DNA of 64,000 bases from Hymenolepis diminuta (lineage: Eukaryota; Platyhelminthes; Cestoda; Cyclophyllidea; Hymenolepididae). Of this stretch, positions 1 to 11,254 are shown one piece after another. The notes below the pieces were generated by a model, which was given only the letters and a program-made list of their open reading frames with translations, ran no database searches and had not been told where the DNA came from. Position 1 is the first letter of the stretch, and the number at the start of each line of letters is the position of its first letter. The position numbers and the translations under genes were made by a program. The stretch covers positions 767,376 to 831,375 of the forward strand of contig CAADRB010000026.1 of the NCBI GenBank assembly GCA_900708905.1, in the 5' to 3' direction.

Positions 1-162
1 GATCACTTCCCCTCATCTTATGCTTTTTGATCCATCTTTCTACCTTCCATACTCTTACAGACTCTTCACATGTTTCATTTTATAGATAACTAATAAAATG
101 TCCTTTAATAAATACTTATTTAGACTAAGCTTCGTGCACAACACATGAGAATAGATACATAC

Positions 163-447
163 GGCAATGAGTGCATCTTCTACCACGCGATCCCGATTGA
201 CACAAATCTTAAAGTAGGGCATTTCAAGGGCAGCATCCAAATTAGAAGTGGCAAAGAGGGCATGAAAGATTGCTCCTTGACGCTCATGCAGCATATTCAG
301 TCTATTGTCATAGTGTAATTGGGTGATCTTCGTGGTGGTCTGAAGCATGAAGGGTAGTTCCATGAAAGAGAGCTTCTCTGGCCAGCCAGTGGATGAAGAG
401 GAGGGAGACGAACGCTTTGAACGGAAGTTGGCAAAGTCTTTCTCCAC
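163..447 (-). other. UBE3A: Exon with start of the HECT N-lobe
   Basis: 95 codons from VEKDFANFRS to RVVEDALIAV, flanked by CTTTAG and GTATGT. The segments LSFMELPFML, LHYDNRLNML and NRDRVVEDALI correspond to the FSFMTCPFIL, YYDNRIRMYSERR and RRDHIIDDAL segments of UBE3A. A Ser-rich insert of about 10 residues (RSSPSSSSTG) sits before the N-lobe. The rest of the HECT domain must be at lower coordinates on the same strand. Bases 1-162 look like intron. Confidence 0.85.
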
Positions 448-3400
448 CTAAAGAAGAAATAAAGAATAAAGATAATGAAAAGTTGACAATTAAAAAAAAT
501 CTAGATCTCTAGTAAAAACAGATTCCAAGAAATCTAATTGCTGCACTTGCTGATTATATAGCAGCCGCTGGCCAAATTTCGATTCATTTTAGCGTAAAAA
601 CCACGTTAAGCTGAAAGGCTCATCTATTAAAACCTTATTAGTACAAGCCTAGGGGTGTCCGGTAACCGCGAAAGACTTAACCTCACGGAATCCCATGAAA
701 GTTATCTTAAACAGAAATCAAAAGGAAACAATGAGAAATAAAACATTGAAAAAGTCATGATTAAGTAAGATGAGGAGGAAGACTTTGGTGGGATTAGTAT
801 ATCCTGGCTAAAAATCCAAATGAGAGGAAGAGAGACGATTTGAATAGAAATTGAGAAGAAAAACAACGAAAGAAAATGAGTGTGTGGTGACTATCCAAAA
901 AACATGCTTAATGAATGTGGATGGAGAAACTGACAGAATAATTGCTGGGCAGTCATAATAGGCTAAGAAAGCGACATTCAGTCCCTTATATGAGGGGTCT
1001 ATGGTTTTCATTTACGCTAAAGACCAGGATAATCGGAAGCTTCACAAACCCAGTTGCCTATTAAATGGGTATCCGAATACTGCGATAGGGATAGAGATTG
1101 GCCTGGAGATCGCTCTCAAAAATCCCACGATGAAGGTTCAACATTTAAGAAACATTAGAAATCTTACACTGCAATTCCTGAAGGGTAACTCAATGCATTT
1201 TCCAAAATAACCCTTTAGTCCCATTTTTTATGAAAATACGTTCTTGTGTGCTAATGACTTAAAACCCGTCTACCATGTGTAGGCAAGTTTATTCATTTCC
1301 TTTTTTTCTATAATTGCCTCATTTTACTTAAAAGTACATCTGCTCGTCCTTACCTAAGTGACTCATATAGGCTCTCTGTATTTCAAACCAAACACGCAAT
1401 TGCCAGTTATCCGCTCGTACGATTCCTCCTATTCTCCTCTGTTCCTCATCTCTCTCTTACTTGAATTCCCATCATGGTTTGTTCAATACATTTTGGCCTA
1501 CACAACTCTGTGTTCTATTTTTTTGAGACTGTTGTTTACTGTGATTAGCGATTAACTAGTCATAACTTCTACAATCAAGGTCCGGTCTATTAGTTCCTAC
1601 AGTAATCAGCAGCTTATGTTACTAACATGGTTGAGATGAGATGGCTAAAGTATTGTTAGCAGAGCTCCACAAACTCTGTTCACTCAAAATCAAAAGAAGA
1701 TTTCGATAATAGAAACATTAGAGACAGAAACCTTAAGACGTTGGTCCTAAAAAGATTGGCCAAGAGGTTAAATTATGATTGGTGTCTCTTTCTTCTTCAG
1801 AGTATCGAGGCTTAAGATGTTTAAGTGCTAAGATTAATCAAACCACTATCCGTCACATTTAAACATGTTTATCGATTCTCACTTTTTCCTATAACTGTCA
1901 CCTTAAATTTAAAATACGCTGTACTCATATCCGCACGCACCTTAACCCAAGTGACACAAGATAATTTATGTCACACGCAGACGCACATCAGTCATTTAAC
2001 GGCTCCCTATGCTCCTCTTCCATCCCCTGTGTTCCTCATCCTTCACTTACTCGCTTCAATCATCATAGTGGCTTGATCAACACATTTTGACCTAGCCAGC
2101 TCTTGGTGTTCTGCTCTAAAACTGTTATTGTCGCTGTTAACTGATTGTTATAGTCTTAGCTTCTACAATCAAGATCTGGTTCAATAGTTTCTACAATTTG
2201 CTGCAGAACTAATAAAATCTGAAAAGAAAGCCCATATAAAGTCATGACTATGATGAGAAATCAAGTTCATGATGAATAATACCGAGTGGGTTAGTTCGAC
2301 TTTCTGGAGCAGTGAGGCTAATTTTCAGACAAATTCTTCCCAGAATAATGAAACAAAAACAATATTCATAATTAACTCTAAACGTTGAAAAGAAATTAAG
2401 GAAGAACAACGGTCATTTTATTTCTAAAAGACACTGGCAACTAGAATGCAATTCATAAAAACCTGAAAAAGACAAATGACCTGCAGTGCACACATACTGG
2501 GCTCCTAATCTGCGTGTCCTGTCTGCCGACGATTTTTCATTGATTGCTCATTGACGATGACGAACTTCCTCATCGTACCTAGAATACCCCTGTTTATCAC
2601 TCCCCTGATTTCACTCGTGCAATGCTTATCCCCTCTTCAATTTCTACTCCTTCTTCTTTTACTCAATGACTGTCCAATGCGCCCGAGGTCTAACTCAACC
2701 TGTCAGACTCTAGAATGTTCGTTACTTTTTTAAGGGAATATCCGATGTTAACATTTATTTTCAAATAAGAGATGAATTAGAAACTTCGGTTTAAGAGTGA
2801 ATTCGCAAATACAAAAAAATAATGCCTCTCAAATTGGAACAAAATTTAAAGCTACTCATGCGAACTTGGAAATCATTAGAAGTCATATACAAATTTACAA
2901 AATTTATGGTAATGAAATGAAGAAAAACGGGAAATGGGTGTACTTACCACAATGAAATCATTCAGTGTTTCATTGAGAAATTCTTTCGGTGGGATAAGGG
3001 GATGGCGACAGTCGTTTGGAGAGATTCCAAGAATAGTGCCGATGGGATCCTTGCGCAGAGCGGCCCTTTCGGACTAAAAGGAAAACAGATATTAAAAATA
3101 CATCAATCAGGCAACAAAACACAACAGTTTACATGAAGTAGACGTCTCAGCAACACGTTTCCCCGCTTCGAAAACGTAGGTAGCAATGTAGCAACACCTA
3201 CTTTCAAGTGGGACAAACCAGGACTAGCAATCCACACTGATCGATTAGAACAAGAGCACACAAACTTCTCAAACCTAGAGGGTTCCTACTCTGCCTATAT
3301 AGCAGAATCCCCTCGGAATTTAAAGCTCTGTACTTACCTTATAGGCAAAGATATGAGAAGCAATCTAAAAAATTAGAAAACTTGGGTTCTGAGTTCAATA

Positions 3401-6400
3401 AATTCAGGCCACAGACCAAACCCTATTCCTTTGTAATAAGTAATTACTATAAGGAATTGAAACGATACAAAAACTAATGGACCATTCCACCTATAATAAT
3501 TGACTCAGGATAGGTGCTACCACATTAACAATGAAAGTGATAACTAGAAGTGATACTTCTTTACATACTGTAAATCTTACTAAAATTTCAAATATTTATA
3601 CATACTAACAAATAAACCGGTTATCAAATATTAGAAGTGGAGTAGATTGATTATCTTGAGACTGAGGGGGACTTTAATGTAACTCATCATATCTGAAGTG
3701 ATTTCTCGATTCGATAAGAAATTTGTATTCTGTTTTGCATTTAGGGTACAGAGTATGTCCTAGAGACCCCCATTTGTTTTTACTAGTTTTCTGTTAAAAC
3801 TATGTGAAACAAATCGCTAAACACTGCCCTCTTGTGCCTTAGTTGAGATATATTCAGGCAGTTCTCAGTCTTTTGACTTCGGGGTACAGTGGAGCTGGCA
3901 ATTTAATGACATGGGGTGATTGGATGCGTAACTATCCCAAGCTTTACGTTTAGTGGCTCAAAACTGGGAGGCATCCCAGAAACAGTAGACAGCTCCACAC
4001 ATGTGCCACGAAAATCTATTAGATGCTAACGTATATGCTAGAGTGAAATGGGACAATAGCTGAAGGAAACTCTCAAATGTATTGCATTTTCGATTTCCTC
4101 AGGTTTGAAAGTAAAAAGGGCCACCATCATCGCAATTTACCAAAAGCAGAATCGCTAGAGCAAAAAAGGGATTGTATCCTCTACTCAAAATGGCACTATT
4201 AATTAAACTTTAAATGATAAGTTAAACGTGAATTTGCATTTGTAGTAATCACTACTAAGAATCACTAGTCAATCTTCACTTAGCGCAATGACGAACTTAT
4301 CGCTTTAAACAATGCTTGCATTTCTAAATGCTTCCTTACTCCATTTATAATAGAAAGTCAACGAATATATACCTATGACCGATATCCCGAACATCAAATT
4401 GACAGTGATATGTCTAATCAGATACGCTCCCCCATTGTCGGAATTTTCTATTTCCATTACATTGCCCCAAGTGGCTAACTTTAAACTAGATGGACTATCT
4501 CGTAATGTCCCGACAGTTAATAAACTCCCAAAACCATAGTCTACATGTGTGTCTCTCTTTCGATTTCTAACTGGTAGTTCGGTGGGGCTCTGGAAAAGGA
4601 CTTCAGCTATCCCAGTTAGCAGGAAGAAGCACTAACTGTGTACCGCAAGATACTAAACTCACTCTGAAAGAGAAAGATGACGACGTAGCAGCTGCAGCAG
4701 AAGTTTCCGCTAAAATTTCTTCTGCCTCTGCGGCCTCTCTCTTAAGTTGTTCCGGTGGATCGCAACCACCAGCTAGGAGAGATGCATAGAAGACTATACG
4801 CACCACCCGAGAGACATCACAGATGACCCTGTCATCATTCGGGGTCGGCGTGTCCTCCAAATCACTAGAGGCGTTATTCGAAGGTGGTTCCAAGGTGAGA
4901 CAACAAAGGGTGATCTGCTGCATTAGAATGCGGTGGAGATCCAAGAGCCAGTAGCCACCCTCTGATGTTGTGGCCGTGGTGCTGCTGCCAGATTCGTTGC
5001 GTCGGGAGATTGCATATTGCGCCCAAGTACGACAAAGACGAGCCTGGGTTGCCATTGGCAAAGCCACGGTCAGTTGGCAAAGGTGAGGCAGGATTGGCTA
5101 GAAGAAAATCGGAATAAAAAGAAATGCTAAATTATTGTCTTAGATGTGCTTATCATCTCATGAAAAGAAAAGTTATCGAACCACTAATTACCATTGTCAC
5201 AATATTTAAACTTCAATGTATTGTGGTTCTCTATGTTTCACCTATGACTCAGTCGTCTTAAATCCATGCAGTTTTTCAGTATACAGGTTGTCATTACCAC
5301 CCAGTTACCACTTTATAAAAGTCATAACTACCCAGACCCCAGAACGAAGAAGGAAGGAAACCTGTAGGTCAAACAAAATCTTATTAAGTGGACTTGATTA
5401 GATAGAAATAGATACATTGTTAATGAATGGGTGCCTGGTTAGCCAATAACAGCAATGATAATTTCTTCATTGATGGGCTTAAATATCCAAATGCAAGCGT
5501 AGAAATCCAATGATTGATAATTCAGTGCACGAGGAATGAAGCTTATGCAGTTCACTTGAGTGCATAGAAATATTTGATTAGACCTCTTGACACTATTTAT
5601 GGGCCAGCGATATTCTTCGTAGCCTCATAATAGAATCTGTCTTTCTATCTTATTTGTGGCAAAGTTGAAAAAGTTTAAAATTTTTCTATCCTATATTAGT
5701 AACTTTAGCCGTAGCTTTTTCTCAACAATCCCTTTAAAAATTCACGATAATAAGTAAAAATATTAGTAGTGATCATAACTCCCCCATGTTAATTAGTTAA
5801 CAACCAAAAAGCTTTACTTCTCCACGAATTTTGAATAAAGTAAAGAAAAAGGCGTCTGTTTACGTTTAATACTCATCATAGGGTACAGTAAAGATAAACA
5901 TGCTGGATGGCTGGGCTATTATTCCAAATTTAAAATTGAATCAAATATTAGGGGATAATATTATGAATACATACCTCAAAATGCAGAGGGTCAGTAATGA
6001 GTGGACAGGCATACAGAGTGGCAAATAGATTAACCATCCATTGTTGTACCTTATCCGACTCTTTTCCAGGGAGTGGATTCAATATCTCCAGTTGGGCTAT
6101 GTAGGGATCAGAGGGTAGCATGGCAGCAGCATGAGAAGAGGAGGAGGACGGCAGATGTAAATAGGGAGCGCGGAAGAATTTCCGCAGCGCGACAATCAGT
6201 AGGCGCATGATGTGACGAGTGAGGGTGGTCTCAATCTCGAAACTCTTTGGAGGACGCTCCAGCAAGAGCTTGTAGGCCTCCCGTGCTTCGTCAATATTCA
6301 CCGGAATGGCTGGATCCGATTCGTCGTTGAAAAAGAGACGAAGTTTCTCGGGTTCATCCTTTTTGTTGTTGGTGCTTGGTGTGGATTCGGAATCCATGAC

Positions 6401-8765
6401 TGTGTACAAAAATGGGGGCAAAATAAGTATACGTACGTACTTATAAGAGAATGAGTATTCTAAATGGACAATGATTGAGAAACCCATATTCGACCATCAT
6501 CCACGGTCACTAATGACCGCTTATTTGTAAAGTTAGCGTACAAGTACGCAAATCAGAAAAAGGAATGGGGACGTCGTAGTTTGGGGGAATGAAGTGGGGA
6601 AGGCGGTTATTTTATATTTTGTTCAAATTGAAGAATATGTTGCAGCACAAGATTGGAGCCTCATATTATCGGCTGGAATGTCTAAAACCATTTCAGACCA
6701 CTGAATTGTTAGCAACAAACTGTCCAAAGTTAGAAAGGAGAGTAATGAAATTTCTTATTGAGTCAGTACAGAAAGAGACCATGGTTCACACATTTCTAAT
6801 ATAAACAAAAAAGGAGAAGTTATATAGAACAGAATACAAAAATCTTTTTATTCATTTAATGCTCGACTCAATTTGAATAATATCTACTATTTTGTACTGT
6901 TTCCGGTAGTTTGAGCTGTTAGTTCTTTTGCAATATGCACCGCTTAAGTCAATAGAAATCTAATGATAATAATAACTCCCAAGTTCACTTAGGAAAGCGT
7001 CTTTCAACGCTTATCTTGGGTAGAGCACAGCCTCATGGAGCCTCTCTGATGAGAAGCCGAATTCTACCATTTTCATTCTATTAGCCATTCTGCTCACTGA
7101 GTGTGCACCAATGCGCAGATAGACACATTAATCACTGCGCCACCGCCGCACGGGTGTCTATTGAATATTTCGTCTACTTAAATTGAGGTAAAATTGATTA
7201 ATCGATTAATGATTTTTGATGTTATGATTCCAGTAGCTACGATGAATTTTCTTGGTGCTTTTGAAATAAATGTAACACCACAAATCAGCGAGCTTTTTGA
7301 GGTTGTCCTGATTCGTGTATGACAAATGCCAAGAAACGACTAAATTAGTCTACTTTTAGGTCACATTCAACTTTTCTATTTAAAGTATGGCAAGTTCGCG
7401 CTTCCCAAAATGTATTTTGTCACAATTAGATTCCGTCAGACGTTGTAACTACCCGTTGTCATCGATTAATCGGCAACAGGACGGTACAAACAACCAACCA
7501 AAAGATGAATTCCTATTATTCGGCAACAAAGAAAATGAGGGGGTTAAGAAATAATTTAAATGATGTGATCCTAACTTTAAGAAAAAAAGAAACAGTCCAC
7601 TAGCACCGGAACAATCAAGACTTTCCACATTTGATTGCGGAGCCGATAGAAACCTAGAACTCTAGAACCTAGTCCCGATGACTAAAAAATCGTATAAATA
7701 TGTAAAGCTTAAAAAAACAGATATTATTAGCCAAAAATTTAAACCAAACCCTCTGCTTTGGACGAAGAGCTAGTAGGGTGCATCTCAATATCACTTGATT
7801 TCGCTACACCTCCTACTACTCCTCCCCGCGGGAAAGAGTTAGCAAGGGCAGTGAGGGAACGAAAGACCTCACTGAGGAGTTTAGAAAGAGGGGTCCATTG
7901 ATTAGATCTTTCACAGTCTTCTATACATTCCTGCACCTCAGCCAAAGTGAGTCCTTTCACCCGCTTGCTGACAAAAGTGGCAGAAGGCGAAAGAAATTCA
8001 CTATCCTCCTCTCCTTCCTCAGTTTTAGGCATATTTCTCTTGGTAATACTCTCCAGTAAATCCAAGAGGTAGTTATGTCGAGGAGGGTCTGTGTTAACTG
8101 CACTCTCATTCGTCACTACAAGAAAACAATAAGAGAATGGTTTAAATGTATAACAATATCAGCCAATAGGAATTGAAAAGAGACGCACAGGCTTCAGTAG
8201 GTGGAGATGTGCCAGAAATGTGGAGGAGAAAACGACTCAAAGCAGGAGAAATTTCGCTGATTGAGGAGGTTGGGGCAGAACCTTCTAGAGTGTCCGGCAA
8301 TTCAACATCTTCATCCCTCTCTTGATCTGGATCTCCGGCTTCCATTCTCTCTTGAACTGGTGGAGCGATGGAAGCCTCCGGAATTTCCATAATTTCATTA
8401 CTTCCAGAGCCTGTTTGAGCACCTGTATTTCTGGACTGACGATTCTACATGGGATGTCCACATATTGAAGTCAAATCGAGACAAAGAAAAAGTATAGTAA
8501 TGAGAAGAAACTTACAGTGGATTCTCGAGTTGAGGTTCTGTTTTGGTCTGAAGAGTTAGAATGACGAAAGCACATTGGTTCCGAGTCTCCAAGGAGACGG
8601 AGAGCCAATGCAGCTGCTCTGTTATTGTCAATACCCCTGTGTGCGAAATTAGGAGACGAGGCACAGTTCTGGTTTGGACATGTGGAATCACCACAACCCA
8701 CCGTGAGTTGATTGAAATAATGCCGAATACGCTCCTCAATCACAGCCTGTCGATTAGCTTCATCC
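163..8765 (-). CDS. UBE3A: UBE3A/E6-AP-like HECT E3 ubiquitin ligase, 3' part outside the window
   Basis: Seven minus-strand exons in transcript order: 8765-8516, 8444-8189, 8115-7750, 6399-5975, 5097-4663, 3073-2948, 447-163. Phases close at each junction and give about 714 codons. Order of parts: AZUL zinc finger; a helical segment (VKGLTLAEVQECIEDCERS) resembling the part of human UBE3A that follows AZUL; an acidic Ser-rich linker; the middle helical region (NIDEAREAYKLLLERP); then DCRHPLIPPKEFLNETLN and LHYDNRLNMLHERQ, which match the UBE3A stretch entering the HECT N-lobe. By family, it transfers ubiquitin from an E2 to substrates through a C-lobe cysteine, in cytosol and nucleus. That cysteine lies beyond position 1. 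The exon at 8765 begins in mid-codon, so an upstream first exon exists but was not found. The donor at 7749 (GTTTGG) is weak. Orthology is confident because the order of parts is that of UBE3A and of no other HECT protein. Confidence 0.9.
1348..1613 (+). repeat. Duplicated block, copy 1
   Basis: Diverged direct repeat of 1942-2206. Shared stretches include CTAAGTGAC/CCAAGTGAC, TGTTCCTCATC, CATTTTGGCCTA/CATTTTGACCTA, and CTTCTACAATCAAG followed by a similar 20 nt. Family unknown; could be two copies of a dispersed element or a local duplication. Confidence 0.7.
1942..2206 (+). repeat. Duplicated block, copy 2
   Basis: Second copy of the block at 1348-1613, about 330 bp further on in the same orientation. 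Substitutions and small indels are spread throughout, indicating an old duplication. Confidence 0.7.
3074..4662 (-). other. UBE3A intron (1.6 kb), nothing else seen
   Basis: Flanked by donor AGA|GTGAGT at 4662 and acceptor CTTTTAG ending at 3074. The flanking exons join in phase 0 (SFSFR then SERAALRKD). No gene, RNA or clear repeat recognised. Confidence 0.7.
5098..5974 (-). other. UBE3A intron (0.9 kb), nothing else seen
   Basis: Donor GAG|GTATGT at 5974 and acceptor TTCTAG at 5098. The flanking exons join as LHFE then PILPHLCQL, matching the helix before the UBE3A LxxFCKAM-like segment. No other feature recognised. Confidence 0.7.
6400..7749 (-). other. UBE3A intron with SINE-like insertion
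   Basis: Acceptor GTACACAG at the 6400 side is good; the donor AGAGG|GTTTGG is weak. The predicted join is SSSSKAEV then MDSESTPST, a low-complexity linker, so homology cannot confirm it; a small missed exon is possible. It contains a minus-oriented SINE-like copy near 6970-7160. Confidence 0.5.
6970..7160 (-). repeat. SINE-like repeat, minus orientation
   Basis: On the minus strand it starts with a tRNA-like head (GGCGGTGGCGCAGTGATTAA) and ends in AAAGACGCTTTCC ... CTTGGGAG followed by a TTATTATTATCATT microsatellite tail. The body shares GTAGAATTCGGCTTCTCATCAGAG-like sequence with the copies near 13.6, 24.9 and 33.0 kb. Inside a UBE3A intron. Confidence 0.6.
8516..8765 (-). other. UBE3A: AZUL zinc-binding domain exon of UBE3A
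   Basis: First recognised coding exon. The peptide contains RHYFNQLTVGCGDSTC, then PNQNCASSPNF and later EPMCFRH. Cysteines line up with the four zinc ligands of the AZUL domain (GCG, xxxC, xxxxC and a distal C), which is found almost only in UBE3A. A further cysteine of the human domain (CASC) is serine here (CASS); it is not one of the four ligands. In mammals AZUL binds the proteasome subunit PSMD4/Rpn10; that role here is inferred from homology. Donor ACT|GTAAGT, acceptor TTTTAG|G. Confidence 0.88.
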
Positions 8766-11254
8766 CTAAAATTCGAGATACGAATTATGGTTAAAGAATA
8801 TTCAAAACAGTCAGTAAGTGTACCACTTATAACAAATAAGCATGACAATGATTTAGGAATCACATTCAACAAACACTGCAATGTTAACTGACAAGGAATG
8901 ATTACTAGGGATAAAAGAAACTTAAATGTTTCAGAAAAATGCAATCATTTCATTAGGTTAATCAATAAAGTATAGTAGATAAAAAACAGGTGTTCAAAAA
9001 GCTTACATTTTTCGACTATCCGTAAACCAGTTCTATTTTCTAGTCAAATCAGTTGCAGTCAAGACCTTAAATTCCCAAAATATCTGATTGGCTGTTTAAA
9101 AGGACTTTGAAATTTAGCCAGATAATAGTCGATATTTAAAAGTAAGTAATCACAAAATATAGATGTTAAACATAGCTATACATAGTAAAGAAAGCGGTAC
9201 TAATGCAGACGCGATTTTATAATATTTTTGCAATTCATTTGTGATTAATTAAATGCCCGAACCTATGAGATTATTCCTCTTTTAATGTATAAAGCTTCAC
9301 CACAATTAAGAGTGTGTTCAAGGTGAATAGGAATACTACGTATAGCAACAAGTCCAAATTAGAATTCATGTTCTACAGATTAGTATTTTGATTAAATTGC
9401 ATTCATCTTTCATCAACCAAGCTATTTTCCTTTACTGACTCCATAAATTACTCAGTGAAATTCAACGCGACTGTTAAAATTGAATGCTTTCAATTTACAG
9501 ATAAGTTATCACTTTAAATAAATTGATGACACTGGCTTGACCACACACACGTGGTGCTGTATTCTATATGTTCCTTTAAGGTCTAGGTAAAACAATTATT
9601 ATAATAGTAACATTGCAATGGAAAAGCCTCAATTCCACAGAATAAGATGTAAACTGTACTGCTTTATTTTAATAAATTATCAAAAATATTTATTATTAAT
9701 GAATTATTAATGATATTCTCTAAATTGTTAGCCCAATATTTTGATTTAAATATGAATCAATTCAATTAACATTCTGTCAAAACTTTAATCAATGCAGTTT
9801 ATTACTAAAGTTTTACCTAAGTGACTATTATTTGCAAATAAGATGCTATCTTCAAAAATACTACTGTAACTTACCCGTCTGCGCAAATGGCGGCTTGAGT
9901 TTCCAAACCTTATCATCTTATATATGCAAAAAATGTTTGCCAATCCGAAAATATTATTTTTTTTGGTGTTTTACCTTGGCGAAATTAATTTCATATTTTT
10001 TATCTTCTTCCTATAATCATGAAATAATTAGAAACGCTGTCAATATGTATGTAAACTTGTCGTAGCCAGCAACAGCACCTGACGATTAGAAACTATTGAT
10101 TGGCGATAAGATCTCCACTACACTGTCCACAAGCGGTCCCGCTGTGTGTTTGCACATAGATACCTAGACAAGTGTCGATCATCACGCCGAGGAACCAACG
10201 ACGAGACGTGACTGACATCTAACGAAGTAATGTTTTTTACATAGTCCTAATTTGCAAATTAATAAATTGGAGTGGCTTGTCTGCCACCTCCAAATTGATC
10301 TGGTGACATGAGTGGCTTGACTTATTCCAAATATTCGATCGAGGTGACCTAACTAAACGTTATTAAAGAACTAATGGGTTACGCCATACAGTTCAGAGCA
10401 ATAAGTTTTCCCCAAAGCAAAAAGGATTTATATGCTTCCTTCTTTCTGGTTAGAACATCAATTTGTAAATCGTTAAACCCCTCTATACACGAATCGGTCA
10501 TCTACGGTATACACATCTGCTTCATGGGCATCGACGCTATAAAACAAGTGTCTCACCCCTAAACTCTGGAATAATTGTCTTTGTACTCAATAAAAATTAC
10601 AAACAATGGCCTCTCTTCTCCATCCTGTTTTGTCGCAAAAATCGTTATTTATAAAATAGGAATAGCTAGTAGCAGTTCTTCTGTGTCAGAAACAAGACAT
10701 ATTGGTTTCATATTTTTAGTAAGCAGGAAAATTGATTTTACTGCCACTTTGAAGTTTCCCGTAATAAAATATTTAAAGATTTAAAACTTTTGGATGTTCG
10801 GCTTGTGTAATGATTATTCAGTTGATCCCATATCCTTAGAAATAATTTCATATATATTGGAAAATCTTAGAATACCTAGACATACTTTTCATTATAGGTT
10901 ATGGTAGCAGATTATTTCACCAATTAATTTCAAGATAGCTCGTTTAATACATAAAAAGCGCATTATTATATTCATATTTTAATATTCATAACATTTAATA
11001 CGGATTTTGAACTGTCAAGAATTTTATTACTATTACAAATGGAAGCAATGTATACACTTACCATTCTAAATTCTGACACATTCAAAATAATATGCTATTT
11101 ATAAGGTATAAAATGATATATTTCAAATCTTTTGATTTTGTAGTTTGGATAAATAAAGCTTGTTTAAAGTGTTCACAATCAACCCGCACTTGATAAGCAT
11201 CAAATTCGGTTATTAGTTTTACCAAAATTCACTTCAACTTATGTATTCCTAATT
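8766..11254. promoter_or_regulatory. Shared upstream region of UBE3A (-) and the PACT locus (+)
   Basis: Head-to-head spacer between the AZUL exon and the first plus-strand exon. It should contain the missing UBE3A first coding exon and the transcription starts of both genes. A more GC-rich stretch at about 10060-10215 stands out from the AT-rich surroundings and is the best candidate for 5' UTR or promoter. No clear TATA box could be assigned and no other gene was recognised. Confidence 0.4.

Larger units (their letters stand above)
448..2947 (-). other. UBE3A intron (2.5 kb) with duplicated block
   Basis: Lies between the exons ending at 2948 (donor GTAAGT) and starting at 447 (acceptor TAG). 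No coding potential was recognised; ORFs of 60-83 codons here have no family resemblance. It holds two diverged direct copies of a block of about 265 bp, listed separately. Confidence 0.7.

Noticed and set aside
10110..10200. First UBE3A exon containing a minus-strand ATG followed by GGTATC near 10170
   Set aside because: The exon would end in the wrong phase for the acceptor at 8765 and has no similarity to the UBE3A N-terminus.
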